This document shows, piece by piece, positions 1 to 10,899 of a stretch of 64,000 nt of DNA. This DNA comes from Acestrorhynchus altus (lineage: Eukaryota; Chordata; Actinopteri; Characiformes; Acestrorhynchidae). Each line of letters starts with the position of its first letter. Position 1 is the stretch's first letter. The position numbers and the translations under genes were made by a program. Where the stretch lies: assembly GCA_034509495.1 (NCBI GenBank), contig CM067505.1, positions 3,221,594 through 3,285,593 of the forward strand. Direction: 5' to 3'. The notes beneath the pieces were generated by a model. It ran no database searches, was not told where the DNA came from, and was given only the letters and a program-made list of their open reading frames with translations.

Positions 1-627
1 CCCAGATGTGTCGTTGGCATGAAAAGTGTGAACAAACTCTGAATCTGACATTTTCAATTCTTCGATTTGGGTCACTTTCATATGTGGTATCGAAATCCAA
101 TCCATATCGGATTAATGGGAACTTGGTCTCAACAGCCAGTTGGAATATGTGCAACGTTTACATCAATACAAAACGGCATTGCTCACAAATGCTCTAAGAA
201 AAATGGAGGACAGCAGTGAGGCAGGATGGGGAGGGAGTAGACCTCAGTTTTGGGAGATCACTCCGTGTTTCCAGTGAAATGACCAAACGCGGAAACAGGA
301 GGGCATAGCTGGAACATCGCTCCTATGATGCTGGCAAAAATCAAACTTAGGGGAGTGGACCTTTTGCACATTTTTGCGGGTTGTATGTTGGATATGTCCC
401 ATTAAAAAGATCAGATTTGGTGTGAAATTTGGAATTGGACCACTTTTCCTGCTGTGAACATGGCCTTAAAGACCCAGTACACACAAGGGCTACACAGTTT
501 TCCTGTTAACAAGGTGAGGAACTTAAAGCATCACATCTATTTATCAGAAATGAGCAGAGCAGCCAGAACCTAGAGAACCAAACCTGTTAGTGCTGTAAGA
601 GCGGGATGCCGACACATAAAGACATAT
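1..627. other. Downstream flank of fn3krp, no feature recognised
   Basis: Mixed-composition sequence after the fn3krp stop. It should contain the 3' UTR of that minus-strand gene, but I see no canonical AATAAA on the minus strand close to the stop. The short reading frame at 6-197 has no recognisable similarity. Confidence 0.4.
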
Positions 628-2999
628 CTACTTTGATAGATCTTTCATGATCCTCAGTGAAGAGCCCCTATAGCTACTACCAAAGTGGTTCCAGTGGTTA
701 AGGTAGTGGAAGAGCTGGTACAGCTGAAGCCTTTTCTGAAACCCTGCAGCCTTTGGGATCTTCTCGTGGTAGGCGTTGTAAAAGTGTTTCCCAAAGCCAC
801 CGAACATTCCCGCTATGGCCAGCTCGAATTCCGAATGCCCATAAAATGATGCGGGGTCAAAGATGATTGGGCCTTCCGAGTACTCTGCCACATTACCGCT
901 CCACAGGTCTCCGTGAAGCAGAGCTGGCTCCACCTCGATGCCAGCAAACAGCTGAGGGATCTTCAGCTGAACAGACCATGATAAAGTATTACAACCGATC
1001 CCAACCTTTCTTACCAATACTGGGTTAACTGTAGCAGCTTTACCTGCAGACCGGCCCATAATTCTCTGGCCTCCTTGTCCCCGTACGACTGCTCCACCAA
1101 GCTGAGCTGGTGCTGAAGTCTCTGCTGTGCGTAAAATGACACCCAGTCAGCTTGCCAATCGTTCACCTGCAGAGAGAGAACAGTGAGAGAGGTGTGAAAT
1201 AGTGTTTGAGAGACTGGTCTGTTTTAGCAAGTCTGAATCGGTTACCTGAGGGATGTAGCCACAGCACGTTGCTGTGTGGAACCCAAACTTGTCAATGATC
1301 TGAACGTCAGTTTGACCCTTTCCTGCAGAAGAGAAGAGAAATGTAGTTTTGTTTAGCCAAAAAAAAGTTCCACCTCTCCAAATCAGCCCTGGAAATGTTT
1401 AACACTTAAATACACGGTGGACAAAAGTATTGGGACACCAGTCCATTCATCTTTTCTTTTAAAATCAAGCTTATTGCCATTTTTCCTGCTGGAGTAACCA
1501 TCTCTACTCTCCATAGAGGCATTGCTGTGAGGGTCTGATTACATTCAGCAACAAGCTTTAGTGAGGCCAGGATGTTGGATGATCACCACCTCACTTCATC
1601 CCAAAGGCACTGGGTGGAGCGCAGTCATTCCAAAGAACACTGTTCCAATGCTACACAACTACTCTGATTCTGAGACATGACGCCTAGACAACAGCATGTA
1701 AAATGAAAGCTACACTTGAAGCAGATTGTCTTGTCCAAACAATCTCTACTCTTCCTCTATAGTCTGGACTGTGAGAACCGTGCTCTAACATTACTACTGA
1801 AAGGCAATGATCCGTCAGGATCTTCATGGAACAGTGCATTATTGTGGGCTCTTACCTACAGTCTGTTCAGCCTTGCTCTGTTTCTCTTTCTGCCTTTTAT
1901 TGTGTAGGTGCAGGTCAGCTAGCTGCTCTCCCAGTCGAGTGGTGAACCTTTACGGACAGTACACAGAAAGTGGATCACTTTGCTTTGACCAAGGAGATTT
2001 ACACCAGCTAGCAAGCCAAGGGCAAAACCAACCTAGGTGGTGTGACGGTGGTCAATAACGACACGTGATTGCTGTTGTTGTGATGAGGGACTAGTGGATG
2101 TTCTGGTGTTCAAACGTACCTATTCAGGGATTTCATGTCTACATGCTCCATAACGAACACAGCTCCACCTCCTTCAAGATCAATAACCTTCACAGGTCTC
2201 GGGACTTTGACTGTATTGGTAGACAGGATGGCTTCCAAGCTTGCTTTCTCTCCATCAAACATCTTTCTGGCCTAAGCAAAAGAAGAGGTGCATCGTTTCA
2301 GGCAGATATTCTCAAAAGAACTGCAGCCACAATCAGCTCGATTTTTGGTCTTGCTCGATTTTTCATATGAGTAGAACCTTAAAGAAGTGATTACCTGGAA
2401 ATTAACAAAATAGTTTGAATGAAGAGAAAGTGGATTATGTACTTGAACTGACATATATGCCAGCAACCCACAGATCCCAAATCGGTGTATCTTTTTATTA
2501 TAATCCCCTAGTTGGGGCCTTTTAAGTACAGTTAATTTCAGGAGTTTTACTGGGACACTAGGATTTCATTGGGCCAGTGTGGGAAGACCAACTGGGAGCT
2601 AGAAAGTTTCACTCATGAGTTCCAGGTTTACGCTGATAGGGATGCCCACCAGGGTCTCTAATGGGACTAGGAGGAGTTAAACATAGGCCCACTCTGTACA
2701 GTGCCATGTGAGATTAAAATTAATTGTATTTGGACCACTGTCAGGTATTTTACAGAACTTGTGACTTATTGCATCTTAGAAACACAGCCTAGACTTCTAA
2801 AGGTGAGCAACACGGGGTCCAGCAGCACTGGGACCGGCCTGCAGAAGCAGTTAAGCACCTGACTCTGGTGGTTGATCTTGGCGAACACTCTGCCGGAGTC
2901 GGTGTCGTAGCTGAGCCCGTCGCTGATGCAGCCTCCTCCTGAATGTCCGGTAGCTTTCAGAGTGGACGTGTCCAGCTCCCGCTTCAGCAGAGCCTCCAT
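628..2999 (-). CDS. fn3krp: Fructosamine/ketosamine-3-kinase, six coding exons, complete
   Basis: Cytosolic kinase family that phosphorylates ketosamines (FN3KRP) or fructosamines (FN3K) on glycated proteins, leading to deglycation. Coding exons on the minus strand: 2999-2859, 2271-2120, 1947-1856, 1322-1246, 1166-1044 and 966-628. All five introns are GT-AG, the phases join exactly, and the product is 307 residues (human paralogs 309). It starts MEALLKREL. GGGCIS holds the redox-sensitive P-loop Cys24 known in the family. HGDLWSGN lies at 213-220 with catalytic Asp215, and FDPASFYGHSE at 231-241 carries the metal-binding Asp232. It ends RIMKDLSK before TAG. GHSGGGCIS and the C-terminal run YQLFHYLNHWNHFG resemble FN3KRP more than FN3K, but the middle is mixed, so the paralog name is uncertain. 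No frameshift or missing key residue was seen. Intron 3 holds an R1 repeat. Confidence 0.93.
1410..1675 (-). repeat. R1 repeat copy inside fn3krp intron 3
   Basis: It begins with the R1 terminal motif GACAAAAGTATTGGGACACC (1421-1440) and continues through the shared internal landmarks: attgctgtgagg, tgattacattcagc, gaggccaggatgttggatga and the 'close to tggatggagctcc' segment. It is in reverse orientation relative to the copy at 48147-48580 and is truncated at its far end. It lies wholly between exons 3 and 4. Confidence 0.75.
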
Positions 3000-3240
3000 A
3001 CCGGACAGCAGGCCGGACAGCCCCGGTGCCGGCTCTCAACACCTACCGCGCTTTAATTTAACCTGCAGCAGACTCTGAAAACGGCCACCAGAACCTCTGT
3101 TTACATTTCACTGCGGCTCACGTGTCTGTACTCGGCTTATGGGAGCGACGTTTCAAAATAAAAGTCCTCATTGCCCGGTCCGATGGAAAGCAGAACACAC
3201 GAACAAACCGCTATTTATGAGAAGTCTTGGGTCATAAAAG
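3000..3240 (-). promoter_or_regulatory. Probable fn3krp promoter and 5' UTR region
   Basis: This is the sequence immediately upstream of the fn3krp ATG. CpG dinucleotides are denser from about 2870 to 3200 than in the surrounding AT-rich DNA. An E-box TCACGTG lies at 3118-3124, a USF/MITF/TFE-type site by family knowledge. No TATA box was recognised. Promoter status is inferred from position. Confidence 0.4.
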
Positions 3241-3589
3241 TATACAGAACGGTTCCTTAAAATTTAAATTCTCAAATAAGAATCGTGTGGGTGGACTTTT
3301 ATTTTGTAATGCATTTTGGATCTGGAATCTGTGGGATGTTTTCGTGTGACTTTAGAGACAAAAATGTCACTTTGAATTAGGATTAGATTAAAAAGATTTT
3401 CAAGGATGTTCCTCAAAATATTTGAAAGTATTCCAAATAACACAAACAACCTGAGCCTCCTTTATTTATATATATATATGTATTGGTATATTCCTTCTAT
3501 GGGCTTTTATTCTGAAATTTGAACACTGCACAAAAATATAGCATTCAGCCCCTCCTTTCTCCTCTATAACTCTGTATCTGGGTCAGTGA

Positions 3590-3720
3590 CATTAGCCCCG
3601 CCCTCTCTCTGATCAGTCAGAGTCTGTATACAGGTTGAGCATGTACATGTGGACAGAGCAGTAAACATGCACTGGAAGCTCCTTTGGCATTCAAAGTGGG
3701 ATTTAATTCAGTTGGAAATG
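3590..3720. repeat. Interspersed repeat, copy 1 of a pair with 19100-19225
   Basis: The segment from the tgatcagtcag motif through cagtaaacatgcactggaag and ctcctttggcatt is shared almost base for base with about 19120-19205. The element class was not recognised. It contains a GC-rich 'gccccgccc' box just before the tgatcagtcag palindrome-like core. Confidence 0.6.
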
Positions 3721-4334
3721 AGTGAATTTGAGCTGCTTCTCTCAGTTCGAAAAGGGAAGTCTCGCAGTGTGATCCAAAATGTAATTGCTGCTAAAATGAT
3801 AAATATTAGTTTAACACTTTACAGCATTTAAATCACACTGGCTCGCGAAATGCAAATTAATTTATGAACAGATAAAACATTAATTTGAACCCTTTTGTAA
3901 CATTTAGCAAAGTCATTTAGGTCCTTCATTCAGTGCAGCATTAGATCATTACTGGATCTAATCTGCAAGGGCTGTTTCCTAGACAGGGATTAGACCTAAT
4001 CCCAGAGTATGACATTCATAATTCAGTGTCATCCAAGAGTTATCCAAAAAATGACACTAAATGTCCTCACGTCTAACTCTTGACTGTGAAATTTTGAGTC
4101 CAGGCTTTTTATAGCCGTTCCATCTCAGTACATGTACACAGTGGAGCAAAATTGGAGGAACACAACTTAATACCTTACAATGTAGCAACATGAATTTGAA
4201 CAGCACTCCTTACAGAATGTGTACGGTGGAGATAAGGTGCACGAGATGCGTAATATACCATGATGCATTGGTATGTTGTCAGCGTTTAACATGCATGAAC
4301 ACAGCAGTTAGTGATGTAGAAGAATACAGTACGT

Positions 4335-4397
4335 CTTGCTCCTTAATTTCCCTGCAGGAACCCTCCCAGGGGATCAATAAAGTTCTATTCAGTTCTA
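4335..4397 (+). repeat. LINE-type 3' tail fragment
   Basis: Contains the LINE-like 3' terminus reading 'ccctcccaggggatcaataaagttc', with the AATAAAG tail typical of fish non-LTR elements. A reverse-complement copy occurs at about 45440-45505. Only the tail is present, consistent with a 5'-truncated insertion. Confidence 0.45.
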
Positions 4398-4834
4398 GAA
4401 TGCAGTATCTTAAGGTAGGTGTGACGGCACCCCTGTTTGGTCTAGACCAAAACAGCAGGCCAAAGATCACAGTCCAGACCAAAAGACAAGAATGTGGTCT
4501 GACCCACGAGGTCTGAATCAGCCGAGTCAGTCTAAGTTCAGCACTGGAGGGAGAGAGACCCTGATGTCCTCAGCTGTCTTCACTATTTGCTGTCTGGTCT
4601 TTCCAAACCGGACCGTGGTGCAGCTGATCAGGATTGATGTTCTGTATGAAATCTTTGATCTATAGTAAAAAAAATCTTCTGCATCTGTGTTAAATCTGTC
4701 TGGAGTGAGCAGATTTTCATAATTTCGCTTCTGATTCCATAACATTTACTCTTCTATATTGCCGTGGAGATGATCAGTTTCCTGATCCTCACGCTCATCT
4801 CTATGTGACCAAATCCGCGACCTTCTAAGCGATG

Positions 4835-5105
4835 AGCTCTGCGTGATCTGATGCTGCCATTGTATTTAAAAGTGACTGCAAAACTATTATCGACTTGTGC
4901 AAAGTGCTCCCGGGGTGTAATGAGTGATATTTAATTACAGGCTTCGAGATGTCCTTTCCATCCCATTTTCGCTTATCCTGATTATGACTGTGACATATGT
5001 GATTGAGTTGTGATTTTTCCAAGTATTCTTTCTGCAGCATGCTAATCAGTCGAGAGCACAATTATGATCCGAGTGCTCCCGAGAGTGGCGTAATTAAACA
5101 TGCTG
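4835..5105. other. Single-copy block with homeodomain and POU-like sites (candidate enhancer)
   Basis: No repeat landmarks were seen. TAATTA cores lie at 4932-4937 and 5091-5096, and a POU octamer-like ATGCTAAT at 5039-5046. The block lies between the two head-to-head genes. A conserved regulatory function is inference from composition only. Confidence 0.3.
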
Positions 5106-5374
5106 ACAGCTCACTCTGCTTCTTTTCTTGTTGTTGGCCCGTGAAGGTGCACCAGGAGGCGAGCAATGTTCAAACGTAGGGGGCAGGTGTCGGGTAAACA
5201 AGACCTCTGCTGTTGTGGGGTGTGGGCTTTTTTGTGGGTGGGGAATCATTTTGGAGGGGTCAACAGAAGACCACTCTCCGAGTTGATGTATTCATGGGGG
5301 AGGCAGTGAAGGTGAGTCAGTTGTTTAGTTTTCAGATGTTAGTTAGAGGTTAGTTTATTAACTTTTAATGTCAT

Positions 5375-5775
5375 ATTTGTGGAATGTTTGATCAGCAGGA
5401 ATCATTAACCAGTCTGGCCAGCTCAAGCTGGTTAAGTTCGTTGACCAGTTTCTGTTTACCAGTATAGTGCGTGTGTTTATCTCTGTTGGATGATGGACCG
5501 GGTCTACCAGCATGATCAGTATAAACAAGTTGGTTGAATAGCATGACCAGCTTGACCAAACCAGTCCCCCATTATGACCAGTTTGACCACTTGCTGAGTT
5601 AAACTGGTCATGCAAATACACCAGCTACGTTGTCAAACCCAGATAAAAGCATGTGCTCTGCTTCTCAAGAGCCCAGCATTTTAACCAGCTTCACTAACTG
5701 ATTCAACAGCATAAGGACAGGTTTTTAACCACATTGACCATCAAAAGCAGCTTGGTCCATCTGGAACCAGTAACA
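5375..5775. repeat. Degenerate 'ccagcatgaccagctt' short-unit repeat
   Basis: The motif 'gaccag(ca/tt)tg' and its complement 'ctggtcatg' recur many times at irregular spacing. The same motif family recurs at 9978-10180. This looks like a decayed minisatellite. Confidence 0.5.
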
Positions 5776-6339
5776 GTCTAGTGTGAAGTTTCTGTGGTCG
5801 ATGATGGTTTAGGGTGTGAGGTCAGTTGCTGGTGTTCCACTGTGTTTTATCAAATCCAGAGTCATTGCAGCATCTACCAGGAGATTTTGGAGCACTTCAT
5901 GTCTCCATCAGTGAATTTATTTCTTTCCCAGCTGTACTGGATTTTGGATTCCTGATTTTGATGTTATAAACCATGCTATTGTTAAATTAAGACATCAAAG
6001 CTTGAAATTCAAATTCCCTGAGATGTACTATTAGATGCAGGAACATGTAGACCATTAGTGGTGGTGAGAACCTTTAGAACTTTTATTCCCCAAAACTCTA
6101 GAAATGTAATATTAACACCATGTATAAATTTGACCATTTGTTCCAAAGATTTACACCTACATTTTTGCTTATAAGGACTAAAAAGTAGTTTTTCAGAAAT
6201 CATGTTGGAAACAACTCAATAATCCACTGACTGCAAAAAATCTGTTTATGCCATCAATCCAATCATGCAGTTGGTAAATCAGATGATGGAAAAAAAAACT
6301 CACATGAGTCGAGAAATCAGATTTCTGCTTTGCAACACT

Positions 6340-6535
6340 AGTCAATTAGATGTTTCCTATAACTGTCTACCAGAGCTCAGTCGGCCTTAATGCAGTAAAG
6401 CAGTCCCAGTCCACGACCCTTCCACCCTCATGCTTCACAGTTGGGTAAGATTTTTTGATTGAGCCACACATGCATTCAGGTGTTCTGGGTTTTTTTTTGT
6501 TTGTTTGTTTTTTTAAAAAACATCAAGGGTTTCCT
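6340..6535 (-). pseudogene. Tc1-like transposase remnant
   Basis: The minus strand of 'ccaccctcatgcttcacagttggg' (about 6420-6443) reads as a decayed form of the conserved TVKHGGG signature of Tc1-family transposases. The remainder is too degraded to delimit, and a T-rich run follows at 6490-6513. Confidence 0.45.
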
Positions 6536-6860
6536 CCAAGGGTGTAGATTTAGCGTGGACGGTGGTGATGCATCCCACCAATATCCAGTGATTTACTGAA
6601 TTTTCCCACCGATAATCCATGGATTTAGAATTAACATGGACAGATTGGCACATTCTGAAGGACGGAGCTAAAATCTGGCTCTCGATTAAAATCCTTAATA
6701 GGCTTTCTAGACATTGCTGTGATCTCAGGTCATAACAAGCTGTTTACATGAGCACTTGAATAACGAGAGCTGCAGAAATCTGAATACGACTGGATTGAGT
6801 GGTCATTTACTTTCAGTCCACTCACTACTGCTTACAACTGACCGCTTCATTTCCATTCAC

Positions 6861-6862
6861 AG
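6861..6862 (+). other. Putative splice acceptor 8 bp before the fut9-like ATG
   Basis: A pyrimidine-rich stretch (about 6838-6860) ends in 'ttcacag', with the AG at 6861-6862, followed by 8 bases and then ATG at 6871. FUT9 genes usually carry the entire coding sequence in one exon behind non-coding 5' exons, so this fits an intron in the 5' UTR. It argues against the in-frame upstream ATG at 6799, which would lie in the intron. Confidence 0.6.
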
Positions 6863-6870
6863 GCCTCGTG

Positions 6871-7971
6871 ATGGCGTCAGAAGCTGGTTTCAGCTGTCTG
6901 CATCTGCTGCGGTATGTTCTCCTGCTGGCTGCCCTGCTAACGGGGTCCTCCCTGTACTATACCCCATCATTTCCCATCCCGATCCAGAAACTCTGGTCAG
7001 CCCAACCAAACCCCCCGTCAGTCCTGGTGCTTGTATGGCTCTGGCCTTTTAACAAGGTCTTTGACCTCAACCTCTGCAGGTCCCAGTTCAACATAGAGGG
7101 CTGTCTGTTAACAGTGGATCGGAAACTGTACAATAAAGCTGACGCTGTCCTCATCCACCATAGGGACATCGCTTGGGACTTGTCCAACTTGCCTAGGTCT
7201 CCTCGGCCACCCCAGCAGAAGTGGATCTGGATGAATTCCGAGTCGCCATCCAATACAAAATGGATCCCTGGCCTGGACAACCTGTTCAACGTTTCGCTGA
7301 GCTACCGCAAGGATGCAGACATCACCTTGCCTTATGGACGAGTGATTCCCCTCAGGAAGGAGCTGGAAGGGGAATTTGTGCCCCCAGAAAAAAACAAAAC
7401 TGTGTGCTGGATTGTTAGTAACAACAGTCCCCACCACAGACGAACACATTACTACAAAGAGCTGCAGAAATACATACCGGTTTCCGTCTATGGAGACTAC
7501 TTCAAAAGGCACGTTTCTGAGGAGGAATACAGGGAGATTGTCGCTAGCTGTAAGTTTTACCTCTCCTTTGAGAACTCTGTGCATACGGACTACATTACTG
7601 AGAAACTGTTCAACGCTCTAGCCTTGGGGGCTGTGCCGGTGGTCTTTGGCCCCTCCAGGAGGAACTATGAGCACTTAGTCCCCAGTGACGCTTTCATCCA
7701 TGTGGAGGACTTCCCCTCTGCGCAAGCTCTGGCGAAGTACCTTTACCATCTGCACAGAAATGAGACACTGTATCACAGGTACTTCAGATGGAGGAGGCAC
7801 TTTGAAGCGACGACTACTTCCTTTCCTGAGGAAAACGTGTGCCGCTCTTGTGAGTATGTGCGACAGAACAGGGAGTACCAAGTTTTGGAAAATCTAAATC
7901 TGTGGTTTTGGGATGGAAATGAAGGAAAACGCAAGCCATCGTTACTGTTTAAGCATCATTTTATTTCCTAA
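6871..7971 (+). CDS. fut9: Alpha-(1,3)-fucosyltransferase 9-like, intronless coding exon
   Basis: Golgi type II membrane enzyme (GT10 family) that transfers fucose from GDP-fucose to the GlcNAc of N-acetyllactosamine, making Lewis X-type epitopes. 366 residues. Short cytosolic tail; membrane anchor at about 11-30 (LLRYVLLLAALLTGSS); catalytic domain from about 50. Landmarks: VWLWPF 55-60, Cys69/Cys78 around FNIEGC, acceptor motif HHRDIAWDL 96-104, KWIWMNSESP 117-126, and donor-binding FYLSFENSVHTDYITEKL 229-246 with GPSRRNYE 260-267. The terminal cysteine pair is 324/327. N-glycosylation sequons lie at N140, N175 and N297. Best match from memory is FUT9 rather than FUT4 or FUT7 (the DL..C...FNI.GC.LT.DR.LYNK region). 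It carries about 18 residues beyond the usual WFWN/D terminus. Fish have several fut9 paralogs, so the exact letter is unknown. Confidence 0.92.
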   Translation: MASEAGFSCLHLLRYVLLLAALLTGSSLYYTPSFPIPIQKLWSAQPNPPSVLVLVWLWPFNKVFDLNLCRSQFNIEGCLLTVDRKLYNKADAVLIHHRDIAWDLSNLPRSPRPPQQKWIWMNSESPSNTKWIPGLDNLFNVSLSYRKDADITLPYGRVIPLRKELEGEFVPPEKNKTVCWIVSNNSPHHRRTHYYKELQKYIPVSVYGDYFKRHVSEEEYREIVASCKFYLSFENSVHTDYITEKLFNALALGAVPVVFGPSRRNYEHLVPSDAFIHVEDFPSAQALAKYLYHLHRNETLYHRYFRWRRHFEATTTSFPEENVCRSCEYVRQNREYQVLENLNLWFWDGNEGKRKPSLLFKHHFIS

Positions 7972-9340
7972 GGCTCACAATCTGCAAGATCCATCATTTC
8001 CACAAATAAATTCTTTATAGACAAAAAGGAATTTGGGGGGGGACTTCAGGATGTAAACTTTAAAATTGGGACTTTTGTGCTACTTGAAAACCCAATTTTG
8101 GCTTTCGTCAAAGGGAGAACAGCTTTGGAGAATTCCTGGTGCACTTGGAACTTTGTCCTATTCCTCTTTTCCTATATAGGCAAAAGGAAACTGGCTGGAA
8201 TCTTACAAGAAAACATTTCAGAGTTTGGGACTTTTTGGAAAATTTGAGCCCAAATCCAATCCGCTCTGCTAGGACAGGAGCTCAGGAACATTGCTAATGG
8301 GCAGAAGAACTTTTTACAAAGAGATTTCTTCTTTCATGGGAATTTCTTGGGATAACCTGAGCCCGAATTCATGCAATCCTCTCCAACAGAAGAGCAGCTC
8401 AGGAACATTCGTCTTAGCAAGTCAAGTTTGATCTACGTTCAGGCTGAAGTCATCTGACTTGCGGATAAATCCTGATCCTATATCTTAATAAGATTCCTCA
8501 ATCGGGCCAAAAGTGTGCATCGGGAATGCCCCTCATCTCTTCTCCTACTGGACATACTCACTAGCCCCTGAGATTAAGGTATCTGGCTAAATGGAGAAAT
8601 TCTGCATTGTGAATCCCCCCCTCTCCACCCCCCCACCTTGGGGAAATAAGCTGTGTATGTGGGTAGGGGGAGCCTGGAAGAGATATGATGGAGTCCAGCT
8701 GTCATGAATCACCTGGAAATTGACACAATCTCCTGGGCTGGAGATATTTTGTCCGCGCTCTCCCCACCATGCAACCAATTTTCACTTATTTATTAGTGGA
8801 AGATTCTGTTTTTTTTAGCAGTTGTGAGCGAAATTGTTTAGCTGACACGTTTGTCAGGTGTGTGGGTATTGCGTCAGTTTAGTGGCCTGAAGATGGATGC
8901 ATGCTGAATGTTCTTGTTAAAGAGAAGGAGCTGATGCTCCCACCCTGCTGTATTTAATGGAGGATTGTGTGGGATGATCTGTTCATATGAACAGGTCAGA
9001 TTTCTTGGAGCCACAGCCAAAAAAGACAGAAATAAATAAATGCAATAATTTAAAGAGCTGGCCGTTAATGAGAACGTCTGACATGATGGTGTGTGTAAAT
9101 GAGAAGCCCGCTGGAGGCTGGCTGATTCTACAGAGCGCTTTTTCTCCGTTTTCTTTTGATCATGTTTGCTGGGAATTGATTTCTAAAAAAAATAATAATA
9201 ATAAAATACAACCGCCTGGAGAATAAAAAAATTTGCCAACACTAGAACTTGTGAGAAGGATGTTTTTACTTCCAAAAATGTTCTTTTGTGGGCTTACTGA
9301 TGGATAAAGTGAGGTTATGCTTTAATCCAACATCTAGTGT
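7972..9340. other. 3' flank of the fut9-like gene, no gene recognised
   Basis: Probably includes the 3' UTR of the fut9-like gene. There are no long frames, no known repeat landmarks and no microsatellite except short A- or T-runs. A loosely repeated 'gggactttt...aaaattt' texture is visible at 8040-8260. Confidence 0.4.
8005..8010 (+). promoter_or_regulatory. Possible poly(A) signal AATAAA after fut9-like
   Basis: AATAAA lies 34 bases after the stop codon. FUT9 3' UTRs are usually long, so this proximal site may not be the main one. Confidence 0.3.
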
Positions 9341-9346
9341 AGCTCG

Positions 9347-9540
9347 GTGGTTCTCAACCCTGGTCCTAGAGGCACCCCTGCCCTGCAGGTTTTAACGCTT
9401 TCCCTGCTCCCACCTCACTCGAGTCATCGGCTCATTGACGAGCACTTCTGAGTTGCAGAGGGTGCATTAAAGCAGGGAATCTACAAAAACCTGCAGTGCT
9501 GGGATGCCTCAAGGACCAGCGTGGAGAACCGCTGAGCTAA
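9347..9540. repeat. Palindromic 'ctggtcct' foldback repeat
   Basis: The left arm 'ggttctcaaccctggtcctagaggca' is answered by a right arm, 'tgcctcaaggaccagcgtggagaacc', that is its imperfect reverse complement (about 9350-9376 with 9507-9533). Internally 'cctgcaggtttt' pairs with 'aaaaacctgcag'. Relatives occur near 36580, 37560 and 55410. Confidence 0.7.
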
Positions 9541-9647
9541 CGGACGAGCCCTTGCTCAGCCAAACTGGGTTTGTTACAGAAGTGATACTGTAAGACAAGC
9601 AGAGCAGTAGGTTACATTAGGACCAAGATTGAGAAGCACTGGTGTAG

Positions 9648-9745
9648 ATGCACACGTGCAAATTCACACACAGCTTGTCTAGTCCCTGTAGAGAAGTACT
9701 GCCAATAGAATAGGACTCTCTGGATCAGATAAACCTGAAACACAA
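9648..9745 (+). repeat. R1 repeat fragment
   Basis: Shares the R1 internal run 'cttgtctagtccctgtagagaagtactgccaatagaataggactctctgga...cagataaac' with 37200-37270 and 48240-48310. Both ends are missing. Confidence 0.7.
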
Positions 9746-9977
9746 AAATGGTGTGCAAAGAAGATGCAAAACACCACACTGCTTATCCCATTACGTGCTT
9801 ATGGGACTTTGGAGGAATGTGAGGAGAGGACAACCTCTAAAGGAGGTCTGTGGACATGTCCACCAACCACAGGGGTCACTGACCCTGCTCCTGCCTTCTT
9901 TTCCAGAACTTTTCAGCAGACAATCTTTGCTCTTAATCGGCTTTGGCTATGTTGGTGTTTTAAAGGGTTTCCTGGCT

Positions 9978-10180
9978 CTCCAGCATGACCAGTCTTAACA
10001 TAGATGGTCAACCAGCATGACCAGCTTGAGGAATATTTTAAGTCACATTAGACCAAATTCAAATCACCTTGCTGGACATGGACTAAACTTGTTAACCACC
10101 AGCATGCAGTATGTTTTGGCCTTGGTGACCAGCTTTTCAACTGGCTTGGTCATCAAAGACCAGTTTAGATGATTTGAAAC
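9978..10180. repeat. Degenerate 'ccagcatgaccag' short-unit repeat
   Basis: Repeats of ccagcatgaccag/accagcttg and complements, matching the family at 5375-5775. Unit spacing is irregular. Confidence 0.5.
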
Positions 10181-10239
10181 CAGCCACCATCAGGGTGCAT
10201 TATGGCTAATGTACTTTTCTGGAGCCTTGGATTTGGAGC

Positions 10240-10640
10240 CAAATAGTCTAGGCTGAACTCTCCATCACTGACAAAAAGACCACCACAGTCTCTCTGTGCC
10301 ACACAGTCCAGTTCCTGAAAGACGAGTGATGTCCAGCAGGTGGTGCCGTGTTCCCACTCCTCCAGTCCTCTGCTTGAGTCTGCCAGAGGGAGATCTTCCC
10401 TTCATTACACTTAAACACAGCTCGCAGAACAAAGATGACTGCATGGACAAAATGACAAATGTTTGGTGTCCTCAATCCGAGAGCCGCTGCAGTAATGTGA
10501 GGGTGGTCTCTGTGTGAGGGTCTCTAATGAGGCGTGATAAGCAAACGGCAGAATAATGCAGTGAGGAACTGCAGGTCCAGCACGACCAGGGGGGCTTCAT
10601 TACTCACCAAACAAAACACTGCTCGGTTCTGACTATTAAA
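10240..10640. other. Single-copy block with a CTCF-like motif
   Basis: CCAGCAGGTGGT at 10333-10344 matches the 12-base CTCF core CCASYAGRKGGC at 11 positions. The surrounding sequence is unique-looking, GC-balanced and free of microsatellites. Function not shown. Confidence 0.3.
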
Positions 10641-10649
10641 CCCACATCT

Positions 10650-10895
10650 CTCTTTCTCTCTCATTTGTCTGGGTCTGTTCTTTCCATTATATCTCTGTTC
10701 TCCAACTCTCTCTTTTTTTCCTCTCTTCTGTCTCCGTCACTCACTATCCTCCTTTCTTTCCTTCCTTTCCTCACCATCTTTCTCCTCTCTCCTCTTTCTC
10801 TTCCTCCTCTCTTCTTTTGTCTTTCCTTCACATGCTCTCCCTTTCCCCTCTCTCGTCCCTCTTTCTTTCCTTCCTTCCACCATCTCTCCATCCCT
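10650..10895. repeat. Pyrimidine-rich (CT/CTTT) tract
   Basis: About 240 bases in which the plus strand is nearly all C and T (ctctct, cttcctttcc, ctcctctct mixed). The reading frames on both strands here (10661-11185 minus, 10665-10940 plus) are low-complexity Ser/Leu/Phe or Arg/Lys/Glu runs and not genes. Confidence 0.8.
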
Positions 10896-10899
10896 CTTC

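Noticed and set aside
962..1059. N-terminal part of the uninterrupted frame 628-1059
   Set aside because: Codons upstream of 966 are intron; the acceptor at 968-967 and homology define the exon start.
6799..6870. Upstream in-frame ATG adding 24 residues to the fut9-like protein
   Set aside because: A good splice acceptor at 6861-6862 lies between it and ATG 6871, and the shorter protein starts with a normal type II anchor.
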